A stretch of 64,000 nt of DNA from Rhodobacteraceae bacterium Alg231-30 (GCA_900143615.1 FREU01000004.1:310001-374000); one strand, 5' to 3'. Counted from the stretch's first letter, positions 35,721 to 43,876 are shown. The notes: generated by a model not told the origin, from the letters alone. Program-made: numbers and translations.

Positions 35721-36293
35721 TTAGTAAACCGGTGGCGCGATCACCCAGATCGCAACACAAGGCTCATCATGCGGATTGCTCCAGTGGAATTCTTCGTGAC
35801 GAATACGAAAACTGTCCCCCGGCCCGACACTGAATTGCCGCGTGCCGATCCGCAGCTCCAACTGGCCCGACACCACATAACCCACTTCCTGCGTGGGGCG
35901 GTTCGCGGGCATCTGCATTTCGGAGCGCGCCGCAAAGGTCGAATGCACCATCTCGAAATCATCAGTCAAATCCGGCGAGAGCAACTCTTCCACCAGACCC
36001 TCTTCGCTGCCGCCCATCGCGCGACGCGCCCCTGCGCGTACGATATATCCCTGCTCTGGCGCGGGGACATTGCCATGCCCAAACAGCATCGACATCGGCA
36101 CGCCCAGAACACCGGCGATCTGGCGCAAATCCGAAATCGTGGGCTCGCTCATGTCGCGCTCCACTTGGCTGAGCCACCCGACCGAGCGGCCCAATGTGTC
36201 GGCAATTTCGCTAAGCGTCAGCCCACGCGCCTTGCGCAGGGCGCGCAAGTCGGCACCAAGGGTTTGTGGAGAGGGGATTTGCTGCTGCAACAC
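35721..36293 (-). CDS. XRE-family regulator with C-terminal cupin domain
   Basis: A 190-residue regulator. The HTH is at about 12-66 (LRALRKARGLTLSEIADTLGRSVGWLSQVERDMSEPTISDLRQIAGVLGV). The cupin beta-barrel covers 110-185 (EVGYVVSGQLELRIGTRQFSVGPGDSFRIRHEEFHWSNPHDEPC), with His/Glu candidates for metal or ligand binding. It is the first gene of the eight-gene operon ending in the GNAT gene, ten bases before the GFA gene. A GTG start (36293) is used. A perfect 9-bp inverted repeat lies just upstream, fitting autoregulation. Relatives PuuR-like regulators control polyamine or amine use. Confidence 0.85.
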   Translation of the reverse strand: MLQQQIPSPQTLGADLRALRKARGLTLSEIADTLGRSVGWLSQVERDMSEPTISDLRQIAGVLGVPMSMLFGHGNVPAPEQGYIVRAGARRAMGGSEEGLVEELLSPDLTDDFEMVHSTFAARSEMQMPANRPTQEVGYVVSGQLELRIGTRQFSVGPGDSFRIRHEEFHWSNPHDEPCVAIWVIAPPVY

Positions 36294-36304
36294 GGCACAA
36301 CCTT

Positions 36305-36331
36305 CGTGAAAAAACTATCCTGTTTTTCACG
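36305..36331. promoter_or_regulatory. Inverted-repeat operator upstream of the XRE-cupin gene
   Basis: CGTGAAAAA and TTTTTCACG are perfect 9-bp arms (36305-36313, 36323-36331) separated by nine bases. A further half-site TTTTTTCACG lies at 36361-36370, with GGTGAAA in between. Repeated GTGAAA/TTTCAC units upstream of an HTH regulator are the expected form of an autoregulatory operator. Confidence 0.6.
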
Positions 36332-36421
36332 CTGGGACGGTTTGGTGAAATTATCAAGCATTTTTTCACGCAAAGTCGCGCAACAGCCGTACGGTGGCTT
36401 AATTCACCGGATTTCGCGAAA

Positions 36422-36454
36422 AATACCGACGCAATACCGTCGTAATACCGACGC
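36422..36454. repeat. Three tandem 11-bp repeats
   Basis: AATACCGACGC, AATACCGTCGT and AATACCGACGC follow one another without gaps. A single related unit AATACCGACGG occurs at 8240-8250, near CGTTACCGACG. Both places lie close to a GTTAAC sequence. No function can be assigned. Confidence 0.6.
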
Positions 36455-36506
36455 GCTGCAGCCTGTGGTTTTGGCCGTTAACGAATGAAACGAATCGCTG
36501 GTTGGC

Positions 36507-36962
36507 TCAGAGCTTGCCGAACACATTGGCCAAGATTGCGGCCATTTCATCGGCATCCGTTTGGGTGAATGCGTCCGGTAAATCACTGTCGATATCAAAC
36601 ACGCCCAACAGCTCTCCAGCGGCATTTTTCACCGGCAAAACCAGCTCGGATTGGGTTGAGGTTGCACAGGCGATATGGCCGGCAAAGGCGTTTACATCCG
36701 CCACCAGTTGTGTTTCTCCCGTCCGAGCTGCCGCCCCGCAAACCCCTCTGGAAAAAGGAATTTTCAGGCATCCGTGCCCGCCTTGGTAAGGCCCGATCTT
36801 GAGCATCTCGGGCGCTGTGACCCGATAAAAACCCGTCCAGTCAAAACGCGCATCGCTATGATGTACTTCGCAGGCGACAGTGGCCATCAAAGCCACAACA
36901 TCGTCCTCACCATCGGTGAGCGCGGCAATGGTTTTTCCCAGCGTTTCATAATCAAGAGTCAT
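36507..36962 (-). CDS. msrC: GAF-domain free methionine-(R)-sulfoxide reductase
   Basis: A 151-residue single GAF domain. The catalytic-type cysteines are in GCLKIPFSRGVCGAA (two) and GHIACATSTQSELVLPV (one), the same three as in the E. coli fRMsr. The enzyme reduces free methionine-R-sulfoxide. ATG at 36962 follows GGAGG; a longer frame is rejected. It is a single gene between the regulator operon and the thiolase gene. Confidence 0.88.
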   Translation of the reverse strand: MTLDYETLGKTIAALTDGEDDVVALMATVACEVHHSDARFDWTGFYRVTAPEMLKIGPYQGGHGCLKIPFSRGVCGAAARTGETQLVADVNAFAGHIACATSTQSELVLPVKNAAGELLGVFDIDSDLPDAFTQTDADEMAAILANVFGKL

Positions 36963-36980
36963 GTGTGCCTCCAAGGGGTT

Positions 36981-37051
36981 AGGGGGCTTTCTGCCCCCTC
37001 TTGACCCAAAAGGTCAATTCACCCCAGAGGATATTTTCAGCAAGAGGAAAC
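36981..37051 (+). repeat. Intergenic hairpin element, copy 4
   Basis: Hairpins AGGGGGC-TTTCT-GCCCCCT (36981-36999) and TTGACC-CAAAA-GGTCAA (37001-37017) are followed by TCACCCCAGAGGATATTTTC and AGCAAGAGGAAACC. The order matches copy 1 at 5136. It lies between the thiolase stop and the msrC start, both on the minus strand, so here the tail is upstream of the hairpins in the direction of transcription. Confidence 0.65.
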
Positions 37052-38224
37052 CTAGCCCCGCTCAATCGCAATCGCTGTGCCCTCTCCACCGCCGATACAG
37101 ATGGCTGCGACGCCACGCTTAAGGCCGCGTTTTTCCAAGGCATTCAAAAGGGTTACCATGATCCGCGCGCCTGACGCTCCGATCGGATGGCCCAATGCAC
37201 AGGCGCCTCCGTTGACGTTTACTATCTCACGCGACAAACCCATTTCTTGCATGAACGCCATTGGCACCACAGCGAAGGCTTCGTTGACTTCCCAAAGGTC
37301 GACGTCCTCTTTGGCCCAGCCGATTTTCGCCAGCAATTTTTGCGCTGCAGGCACTGGAGCTGTGGTAAACAATCCAGGCGCTTGGGCATGGCTGGCATGG
37401 CCCAGAATGCGGGCGCGAATTTGCAGGTTTTGCGCCTTTGCAGCCTCCTCTGAAGCAATCACAAGCGCCGCGGCTCCATCCGAAATAGATGAGGAATTTG
37501 CCGGAGTTACCGTGCCGTCCTTGCGGAAGGCCGGCTTGAGATGGGGTATTTTCTCAGGACGCGCATTGCCAGGCTGTTCATCGACGGAAATCTCGACATC
37601 CCCTTTGCGGGACGAGATTGTGACCGTGGTTATCTCATCAGCAAAGGCACCAGAGTTCTGCGCCTCAAGCGCGTTGGACAACGAGCGCAAGGCGTACTCG
37701 TCTTGTGCCTCGCGCGTGAACTGAAAGCTCTCGGCGCAATCTTCTGCAAATGTGCCCATCAAGCGGCCTTTGTCATAGGCATCCTCAAGACCGTCGAGGA
37801 ACATATGATCAATCACTTGGTTGTGGCCGATCCGCGCCCCAGAGCGCATTTTTGGCAACAAATACGGAGCGTTGGTCATGCTTTCCATGCCGCCCGCAAT
37901 CATCGTGTCACGCGCGCCCAAGGCCACAGCATCATAAGCCATCATTGCAGCCTGCATGCCTGAACCACACATCTTGTTCAGCGTGGTCGCTGGCACGTCT
38001 TCTCCCAAGCCACCCTTGAAACCAGCCTGCCGGGCCGGGGCTTGACCTTGACCAGCAGGAAGAACGCAGCCCATAAGGACTTCGTCAACTGTCTCAGCCC
38101 CTGCGCCTTTGAGTGCTGCCTTAATCGCAGCGCCCCCCAATTCAGCAGCTTCAACTCCGTCAAAGGCTCCCTGAAACCCTCCCATCGGAGTTCGGGCAGC
38201 CCCTGCGATTATAACCTTCCTCAT
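37052..38224 (-). CDS. Acetyl-CoA acetyltransferase (thiolase II type)
   Basis: A 390-residue thiolase. The nucleophilic cysteine C86 is in NKMCGSGMQAAMMA. The other catalytic residues are in VNGGACALGHPIGASGAR (His) and CIGGGEGTA (second Cys near 370). It condenses two acetyl-CoA or cleaves acetoacetyl-CoA; this biosynthetic-type family is common with polyhydroxybutyrate or ketone metabolism. No phaB neighbour is present. ATG at 38224 follows GGAGGG. Monocistronic. Confidence 0.9.
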   Translation of the reverse strand: MRKVIIAGAARTPMGGFQGAFDGVEAAELGGAAIKAALKGAGAETVDEVLMGCVLPAGQGQAPARQAGFKGGLGEDVPATTLNKMCGSGMQAAMMAYDAVALGARDTMIAGGMESMTNAPYLLPKMRSGARIGHNQVIDHMFLDGLEDAYDKGRLMGTFAEDCAESFQFTREAQDEYALRSLSNALEAQNSGAFADEITTVTISSRKGDVEISVDEQPGNARPEKIPHLKPAFRKDGTVTPANSSSISDGAAALVIASEEAAKAQNLQIRARILGHASHAQAPGLFTTAPVPAAQKLLAKIGWAKEDVDLWEVNEAFAVVPMAFMQEMGLSREIVNVNGGACALGHPIGASGARIMVTLLNALEKRGLKRGVAAICIGGGEGTAIAIERG

Positions 38225-38408
38225 CTCTATCCCTCCTCTAACATCTGCTCTTTTGTCGACTTTGGACACTGCCTTACAAGAAATCTTTGCAAGGATATTT
38301 CAACCAAATTTAGTCCTCTTTTATACGCGCATCTATCGCTCTGCTCACGGAATAGTAATAAATGGACCATAGAAAGCTTTGACGCGTGTCACCAAAGGAG
38401 GTTGTCAT

Positions 38409-38738
38409 ATGAACTTGTCGAGTAAGGCGGAAGGCAACACCCTCGTCGTGAGCGTACATGAGCCGCGCATTGACGCAGCCGTCGCAATCCAGTTCAAAGA
38501 TCGGATGCGTGAGGAAACCGATGCCGCGACTGGCCGCGTTGTGCTTAATCTTATCGAAGTGGACTTCATTGATTCTAGCGGTTTGGGCGCAATTGTTGCG
38601 GCGATGAAACAACTTGGCAAAGAACACCAACTTGACTTGTCCGGTCTCAATGAAAACGTAGACAAGGTGTTTCGCTTGACCCGCATGGACACGGTCTTTC
38701 AAATTCACAACACGGTAGACGACGCGCTGGCGATCTAG
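38409..38738 (+). CDS. STAS-domain anti-sigma factor antagonist
   Basis: A 109-residue single STAS domain: TLVVSVHEPRIDAAVAIQFKDRM, and the phosphorylation-site motif DFIDSSGLGAIVAAMKQLGK (DSSG; the second Ser is the usual phospho-site). It normally binds and frees a cognate HATPase anti-sigma factor. Ribosome binding site AGGAGG precedes the ATG. It begins the pair with the HATPase gene four bases downstream. No PP2C phosphatase or sigma factor gene is adjacent. Confidence 0.88.
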   Translation: MNLSSKAEGNTLVVSVHEPRIDAAVAIQFKDRMREETDAATGRVVLNLIEVDFIDSSGLGAIVAAMKQLGKEHQLDLSGLNENVDKVFRLTRMDTVFQIHNTVDDALAI

Positions 38739-38741
38739 CCA

Positions 38742-39215
38742 ATGGCATCAATCTCTAAGGAGGCAAGCCGGAAAGTGGCAGATGCGACTTCGCAAATCGA
38801 AATTGAATTGAGCGGCACGCCCGAAGACGTACGCGCGACCTTGCTCAAGATTCGCATATTTCTGGAAGAAAAGTCCCTGCAAAAATTTGAGGCCGGCACT
38901 TTGGAAATTGTCTTGGCAGAGGTTTTGAATAACGTCGTTGAGCACGCGCTAACGGATCAAGCAAGCGGGCGTATTTCCGTAAGCTGTCGTTATCATGGGT
39001 CTAATTGGCATGTACGTGTTCGCGACAATGGACGGGCAATGCCAAACCTGAAGCTACCAGAGGGCAACTTGCCAGACGCAAGTGGCGCTCTAAGTGATCT
39101 TCCAGAAGGCGGGTTCGGATGGTCAATGGTTCACACTCTGGCCCACGACATCCACTATTCCCGCAAAAATGAGAGCAACTGTCTGAGCTTCAAGCTGAGC
39201 GGCCTATCAACCTAG
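38742..39215 (+). CDS. HATPase anti-sigma factor / serine-protein kinase (RsbW-like)
   Basis: A 157-residue GHKL ATPase. N-box LAEVLNNVVEHAL (about 66-78), G1 box VRDNGRAMPN (93-100) and G2 box GGFGWSMVH (near 124). RsbW-like kinases bind a sigma factor and phosphorylate a STAS antagonist. The paired STAS protein is directly upstream, so the two probably form a partner switch. The sigma factor is not in this window. Confidence 0.85.
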   Translation: MASISKEASRKVADATSQIEIELSGTPEDVRATLLKIRIFLEEKSLQKFEAGTLEIVLAEVLNNVVEHALTDQASGRISVSCRYHGSNWHVRVRDNGRAMPNLKLPEGNLPDASGALSDLPEGGFGWSMVHTLAHDIHYSRKNESNCLSFKLSGLST

Positions 39216-39267
39216 TTGGCAAATGTGAGCAGCATCACTAAGCTTTGCGTTGAGCAGGGAGTAATAA

Positions 39268-40845
39268 ATGCGCGATTTTCACTTGCCGGGCCGGTCCTCG
39301 GTTTTGGCCTCCGACGGGATGTGTGCAACATCTCATCCACTTGCGGCACAGGCCGCACTAGATATCTTGAAACGCGGCGGAACAGCAATGGACGCGGCCA
39401 TCGCAGGGGCGGTGCTGCTCGGGATTTGCGAGCCGCAATCCACCGGCATTGGCGGGGATTGTTTCGCCTTGGTTTCGCCAGCTGGAAGTGACGACATTTT
39501 TGCGTTCAACGGCTCTGGCCGCGCTCCGCAGACTGCGTCTGCAGCAGAGCTGCGTGCGCAAGGTCTGTCAAAAATTCCGCTGTATGATGTTAATGCCATA
39601 ACAATTCCGGGCGCGATTGACTCATTTTGCACACTGTCGGAACGCTTTGGCAAACTCGGTCTGGACGCCAGCCTCGCACCTGCAATCCATTACGCCGAGG
39701 AGGGTGTGCCAATTGCTCCTCGGGTTGCTTTTGATTGGGCCAATCATTCAGACCACCTTCAAGGGCACGCAGTAAATCACTTTATGGATGGCGGTAAGCC
39801 ACTGAGTAGGGGGCAAGTTTTCCGCGCACCAGGTCAAGCAGAAGTCCTTCGTCGCGTCGCGCGTGACGGGCGGGATGCATTTTACAGCGGTGAAATCGCA
39901 GACGATATGCTCGCCATATTAACCTCTATGGGCGGCAAACATCAGAGCGACGATTTTGCAGCTACTGCCGGAAATGAGACCCCACCAATATCTGGGCAAT
40001 ACAAGACAGTAGAGTTGGTCGAACATCCCCCCAACGGGCAGGGCGCAACCGCGATTTTGTTGTTGAATATCCTGAAGCATTTCGACATCGCCAACATGGA
40101 CCCGTTTGGTGCAGAGCGGGCGCATATCGAAACCGAAGCGTCCAAGTTGGCGTATGACGCGCGCAATCGGTTTATCGCCGATCCGGACATGACTTCTCGC
40201 CTGGATCACATGTTGTCGAGTGAGACCGCCGCAAAGCTGGCCGCGTTGATTGATCCAAAACGTGCGATGCTAGCCGCCGCGTCACTAAGTGAAGCCGCAC
40301 ACAAAGACACAGTTTATATTACAGTGGTCGACAAGGATCGGATGGCCGTTTCTCTGATTTATTCTATTTTCTATGGATTTGGCTCCGGAATTGCGTCCGA
40401 AAAATTCGGCATTCTGTTTCAAAACCGAGGCGCGGGCTTCAATCTAACATCCGGTCATCCAAACGAATTGGGCGGCGGCAAACGCCCGATGCATACGATC
40501 ATTCCGGGCATGATCCGGCGTGAAGGTCGGGTAGAGATGCCATTTGGCGTAATGGGCGGGCAATACCAACCTAACGGCCATGCTAGAGTGCTGTCTAACA
40601 TCGAAGATTTCGGAATGGATCCGCAGGCTGCGATTGATGCACCGCGCGCCTTTAGCGAAGATGGCGAGCTGCGCGTGGAACGCGGATATTCAAATGCCGT
40701 TCGCCAGCAACTTGCTGATTTGGGGCACAAAGTCGTTGTCCCGCAAACACCGATAGGCGGAGCGCAAGCTATCCATATCCACAAAAACGGCGTCCTTGAA
40801 GGAGCTTCGGATCCGCGCAAAGATGGCGCAGCCATGGGATATTGA
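39268..40845 (+). CDS. ggt: Gamma-glutamyltransferase family protein
   Basis: A 525-residue N-terminal nucleophile hydrolase precursor. The probable self-processing threonine is T348 in HKDTVYITVVDKD. Upstream, DGMCATSHPLAAQAALDILKRGGTAMDAAIAGA and EPQSTGIGGDCFAL give the glutamate pocket. No signal peptide, so it may be cytoplasmic. GGTs remove gamma-glutamyl groups from glutathione or other amides. A rhodanese gene follows after three bases. ATG at 39268 after AGGGAG. Confidence 0.88.
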   Translation: MRDFHLPGRSSVLASDGMCATSHPLAAQAALDILKRGGTAMDAAIAGAVLLGICEPQSTGIGGDCFALVSPAGSDDIFAFNGSGRAPQTASAAELRAQGLSKIPLYDVNAITIPGAIDSFCTLSERFGKLGLDASLAPAIHYAEEGVPIAPRVAFDWANHSDHLQGHAVNHFMDGGKPLSRGQVFRAPGQAEVLRRVARDGRDAFYSGEIADDMLAILTSMGGKHQSDDFAATAGNETPPISGQYKTVELVEHPPNGQGATAILLLNILKHFDIANMDPFGAERAHIETEASKLAYDARNRFIADPDMTSRLDHMLSSETAAKLAALIDPKRAMLAAASLSEAAHKDTVYITVVDKDRMAVSLIYSIFYGFGSGIASEKFGILFQNRGAGFNLTSGHPNELGGGKRPMHTIIPGMIRREGRVEMPFGVMGGQYQPNGHARVLSNIEDFGMDPQAAIDAPRAFSEDGELRVERGYSNAVRQQLADLGHKVVVPQTPIGGAQAIHIHKNGVLEGASDPRKDGAAMGY

Positions 40846-40848
40846 GCC

Positions 40849-41235
40849 ATGCCGATCACCCCAGTTAAAGCACTTGTTGCCGATGCCAAGCGGCAAATAT
40901 CAAGCCTACCCCCAGAAGAGGCACAGGCGCTTGTGGCCGCTGGAAAGGCCCTCTTGGTTGATATCCGAGACCCACGCGAGCTTTCGCGAGAGGGCCGCAT
41001 TCCCGGCGCCTTTCACGCACCACGCGGAATGCTGGAATTCTGGATCGATCCTCAAAGCCCTTATCACAAAACTGCGTTAGCCGAGGCAACCTCGCTCATC
41101 CTGTTCTGTGCCAGCGCATGGCGCTCCGCACTTTCGGTCAAAACGCTGCAAGACATGGGCGTTGAGAATATCGCTGAAATGGAGGGGGGATTCTCGGCGT
41201 GGAAATCACGCGGAGGCCCTATTGAAAAAGACTGA
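40849..41235 (+). CDS. Single-domain rhodanese-like protein
   Basis: A 128-residue rhodanese: LLVDIRDPRELSREGRIPGAFHAPRG and the active-site loop with cysteine in FCASAWRSALS, then GFSAWKSRGG at the end. The loop has the Cys-x-x-x-x-R form of single-domain sulfurtransferases. Three bases after the gamma-glutamyltransferase stop, so cotranscribed; together they may act in glutathione or sulfane-sulfur use (inference). Confidence 0.88.
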   Translation: MPITPVKALVADAKRQISSLPPEEAQALVAAGKALLVDIRDPRELSREGRIPGAFHAPRGMLEFWIDPQSPYHKTALAEATSLILFCASAWRSALSVKTLQDMGVENIAEMEGGFSAWKSRGGPIEKD

Positions 41236-41273
41236 AAGTATTGCCCCAAATCCGGACAGAGCACCGAAGCGCC

Positions 41274-41600
41274 TTAGTTCAGGTTGAGATCAACCGGATA
41301 AGATCCGTCCTCAAACGGACCGAACATATCATCCAAGTCAGGATGACCGACCGGTTCGCCGGAATAATCTGCGATCAGGTTTTGCTCCGACACATAAGCC
41401 ACATAATAGCTTTGGTCGTTTTCTGCCAACAAATGATAGAACGGCTGCTCCTTAGGGGGACGACTATCTTCGGGAATGGCTTCATACCATTCCTGCGTAT
41501 TGGAAAACTCTGGATCCACATCGAAAACGACACCTCGAAACGGGTGTTTTCTGTGCCGTACAACTTGGCCAAGGTAATATTTTGCGCGCGTTTTAAGCAT
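41274..41600 (-). CDS. hspQ: Heat shock protein HspQ (YccV-like)
   Basis: A 108-residue protein. HspQ is a small hemimethylated-DNA-binding protein and modulator of Lon proteolysis. Family text: AKYYLGQVVRHRKHPFRGVVFDVDPEFSNTQEWYEA and YHLLAENDQSYYVAYVSEQNLIADYSGEPVGHPD. Monocistronic and divergent from the AEC gene with 83 bases between them. Confidence 0.93.
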   Translation of the reverse strand: MLKTRAKYYLGQVVRHRKHPFRGVVFDVDPEFSNTQEWYEAIPEDSRPPKEQPFYHLLAENDQSYYVAYVSEQNLIADYSGEPVGHPDLDDMFGPFEDGSYPVDLNLN

Positions 41601-41683
41601 TTAGTTCCGCCTCTACGCCTCTAGACTAACGCCTTCATGGGGTATTTGTCCAATTTTTGACACATTTTAACAGGAAACAGTTT

Positions 41684-42565
41684 GTGAGCCTTTTCATAAC
41701 AGTACTCGAAATTGTCGCCCCAGTGTTCCTGTTGGCGAGCATAGGCTTTGCTTGGATCAAGGCTGGTTTTGAATACCACATCGCTTTTGTAACTCGGCTT
41801 GCAATGACGTTTGCAGTGCCTTGCTTGGTGTTCACCGCATTGATGAAATCTCAAGCTGACATGGCGAGCCTCGGACAACTCGCCATCGCCGGAACGATTT
41901 GCTATGCCATCGTCGGAGTGATTGGCTGGGTGCTGTTGCGCGGGGCAGGTCTGCGGCGGGATACTTACCTTGCCCCCTTTATATTCGGGAATACTGGCAA
42001 CCTTGGCATTCCCTTAGCCTTTTTTGCATTTGGCCAAACTGGATTGGACGCCGCAGTTGTCATGCTTGCCGTGTCGATTGTCTTGTCCTTTTCCATTGGC
42101 ATCTGGCTTGTCGCAGGAGAGGGCGCCCTAGGAAAAATCCTTAAAGAACCAATCGTGGCTGCGTCATTTTTGGGTGCACTATTCATGTGGCGTGGCTGGG
42201 AAACTCCGAAGTTTTTAACCAATACGCTCGAGCTTATCGGTCAAATGGCGATCCCGCTGATGCTGATCACATTGGGCGTCGCAGTTGCGCGCCTTACCCC
42301 TGAACGCGTGAGCGTTGCGATTTGGCTCTCTGTCGTCAAACTCATCCTTTGCGCAGCTGTCGCTTGGGGCATTGGCCATATGCTAGGCCTAGATGGCATT
42401 GTCTTTGGCGTGCTGGTGTTACAGCTCACCACACCAGTGGCCGTCACGGCCTACCTGATTGCCGAAAAATACAATGCAGATGCCCCTTCGGTGGCAGGCT
42501 TTTCCGTGGTTTCTACTCTCATTTCTATCGGCGGCCTGCCGCTCTTACTGGCCCTCTTGCTGTGA
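41684..42565 (+). CDS. AEC-family (auxin efflux carrier) transporter
   Basis: A 293-residue membrane protein of about ten transmembrane segments. The AEC signature PFIFGNTGNLGIPLAFF appears near 105-121, and the C-terminal half repeats the fold (PVAVTAYLIAEKYNADAPSVAGFSVVSTL). The family moves small carboxylates or acids. A GTG start at 41684 is used because AGGAAA lies eight bases before it and upstream TTG is unlikely. Substrate unknown. Confidence 0.88.
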   Translation: MSLFITVLEIVAPVFLLASIGFAWIKAGFEYHIAFVTRLAMTFAVPCLVFTALMKSQADMASLGQLAIAGTICYAIVGVIGWVLLRGAGLRRDTYLAPFIFGNTGNLGIPLAFFAFGQTGLDAAVVMLAVSIVLSFSIGIWLVAGEGALGKILKEPIVAASFLGALFMWRGWETPKFLTNTLELIGQMAIPLMLITLGVAVARLTPERVSVAIWLSVVKLILCAAVAWGIGHMLGLDGIVFGVLVLQLTTPVAVTAYLIAEKYNADAPSVAGFSVVSTLISIGGLPLLLALLL

Positions 42566-42645
42566 TGGAAAGATTGTGATTTCCCCTACTGCCCAAATTC
42601 CTGTAATCTTACAAAAAAACGAGCATAAAAAATTGTGAGAGGCAG

Positions 42646-43233
42646 ATGAAAAGAGTCTTCTACGCGCTGGCGTTGCTGGTGCTTGTGGCGGCATGTGGTG
42701 CAAGGGACAAACAAGCGCCCAGCAATATGAACAACGCATGTTCCATCCTATCAGAGCGCAAGCATTTTGAACGTGCTTTCCGAAATACAGAACGACGGTG
42801 GGGCGTCCCCGCCAGCGTGCAAATGGCTATGATCTATCAAGAGAGTAAATTCATCTCCAACGCCCGCACACCACACAAATACGTGCTGGGTGTTCTACCA
42901 ATGGGGCGCCACAGCAGCGCTTATGGCTATGCTCAGGCACTGGACGGAACTTGGGATGATTACCGCAAAGCCACTGGCAAACGTACAGCCAAACGCGACA
43001 ACATCAACGATGCGACCGATTTCATGGGCTGGTACATGAACAATTCACGGGATCGCAACGGGATCGCGCTGGGTGATGCGCGCAATCAATATCTGGCCTA
43101 CCATGAAGGCAACACAGGCTATGCCCGCGGCACATACAAGAGCAAATCTTGGCTGATCCGCGTAGCAGATGACGTCAACAGCCGCGCCGCCACATACCAT
43201 CGCCAGCTACAAAGCTGCTCGCGTCTAAACTAG
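42646..43233 (+). CDS. Lytic transglycosylase-like lipoprotein
   Basis: A 195-residue lipoprotein. Signal segment with lipobox LVAAC (Cys about 17) followed by an SLT-like domain: RWGVPASVQMAMIYQESKF has the catalytic Glu in YQESKF. SSAYGYAQALDGTWDDYRKATG and the YLAYHEGNTGYARGTYKSKSWL region are as in YgfZ-independent SLT proteins. It would cut murein glycan strands from the periplasmic side of a membrane. GAGAGG precedes the start. Confidence 0.88.
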   Translation: MKRVFYALALLVLVAACGARDKQAPSNMNNACSILSERKHFERAFRNTERRWGVPASVQMAMIYQESKFISNARTPHKYVLGVLPMGRHSSAYGYAQALDGTWDDYRKATGKRTAKRDNINDATDFMGWYMNNSRDRNGIALGDARNQYLAYHEGNTGYARGTYKSKSWLIRVADDVNSRAATYHRQLQSCSRLN

Positions 43234-43245
43234 AAACGGATTGGC

Positions 43246-43265
43246 GAGCCCGCAAATGCGGGCTC
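43246..43265. terminator. Hairpin between convergent transglycosylase and lolA genes
   Basis: GAGCCCGC-AAAT-GCGGGCTC is a perfect 8-bp GC stem with a 4-base loop. It lies between two convergent genes and may stop transcription from both sides. Only TTCC follows on the plus strand. Confidence 0.6.
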
Positions 43266-43273
43266 TTCCAACA

Positions 43274-43876
43274 CTATTTTCCTTGCTGAATGCGCTGACG
43301 TTCAATGTCAAAAAACGAATTCGGAAGATCCTTATCCATCTCCATTGCGCCTAAAATAATGGTGGTTTGACCGCCATTTCCATCATTGATCACCCACTGG
43401 CGCAATTCAACGGGGTCTGCGGTGAACTTCAACTGAATATTGCCGTACTCGGGATGTTCCGGATCTTGTGCAGTCACCACCGTGGCGGTGCCGTCAAAGT
43501 CATGCCCCACAACCATATTGGCTTGTCCCAGATTAACATCCCGCGCCAGAATGATGGACAGCGGCGTGCGGCGCAGCGGATAGGTCTCTGGCGGCATGTT
43601 TGAGCGACCATCAAAGATCGCGACCGCATTGTTGCTTGCCAAAACCACCGATTTTTCCGGCGGGCTGTATTCAAACCGCATCCGTCCTGGACGTTTGATC
43701 GACAATTGCCCCGTTTGCACCGAGCCATCACCTGATATCTGGGTAAAGCTGGATTGCACGGTCGTCATGGAATTCAGATAGGCCGAGATCTCGTTCAGCG
43801 AGAGCTTCTCGGCCAGCGCAGGCGCTGCGGTCACAGCCAGCATCGCGGGCACAAGCAGGATTTGTTTCAACATCAT
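43274..43876 (-). CDS. lolA: Outer-membrane lipoprotein carrier protein LolA
   Basis: A 200-residue periplasmic chaperone. Signal peptide 1-22 (AVTAAPALAEKLS, cleavage near ALA). Mature part: YLNSMTTVQSSFTQISGDGSVQTGQLSIKRPGRMRFEYSPPEKSVVLASNN, the typical LolA beta-sheet. It carries lipoproteins to LolB at the outer membrane. It is on the same strand as ftsK, which precedes it by 81 bases. Confidence 0.93.
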   Translation of the reverse strand: MMLKQILLVPAMLAVTAAPALAEKLSLNEISAYLNSMTTVQSSFTQISGDGSVQTGQLSIKRPGRMRFEYSPPEKSVVLASNNAVAIFDGRSNMPPETYPLRRTPLSIILARDVNLGQANMVVGHDFDGTATVVTAQDPEHPEYGNIQLKFTADPVELRQWVINDGNGGQTTIILGAMEMDKDLPNSFFDIERQRIQQGK

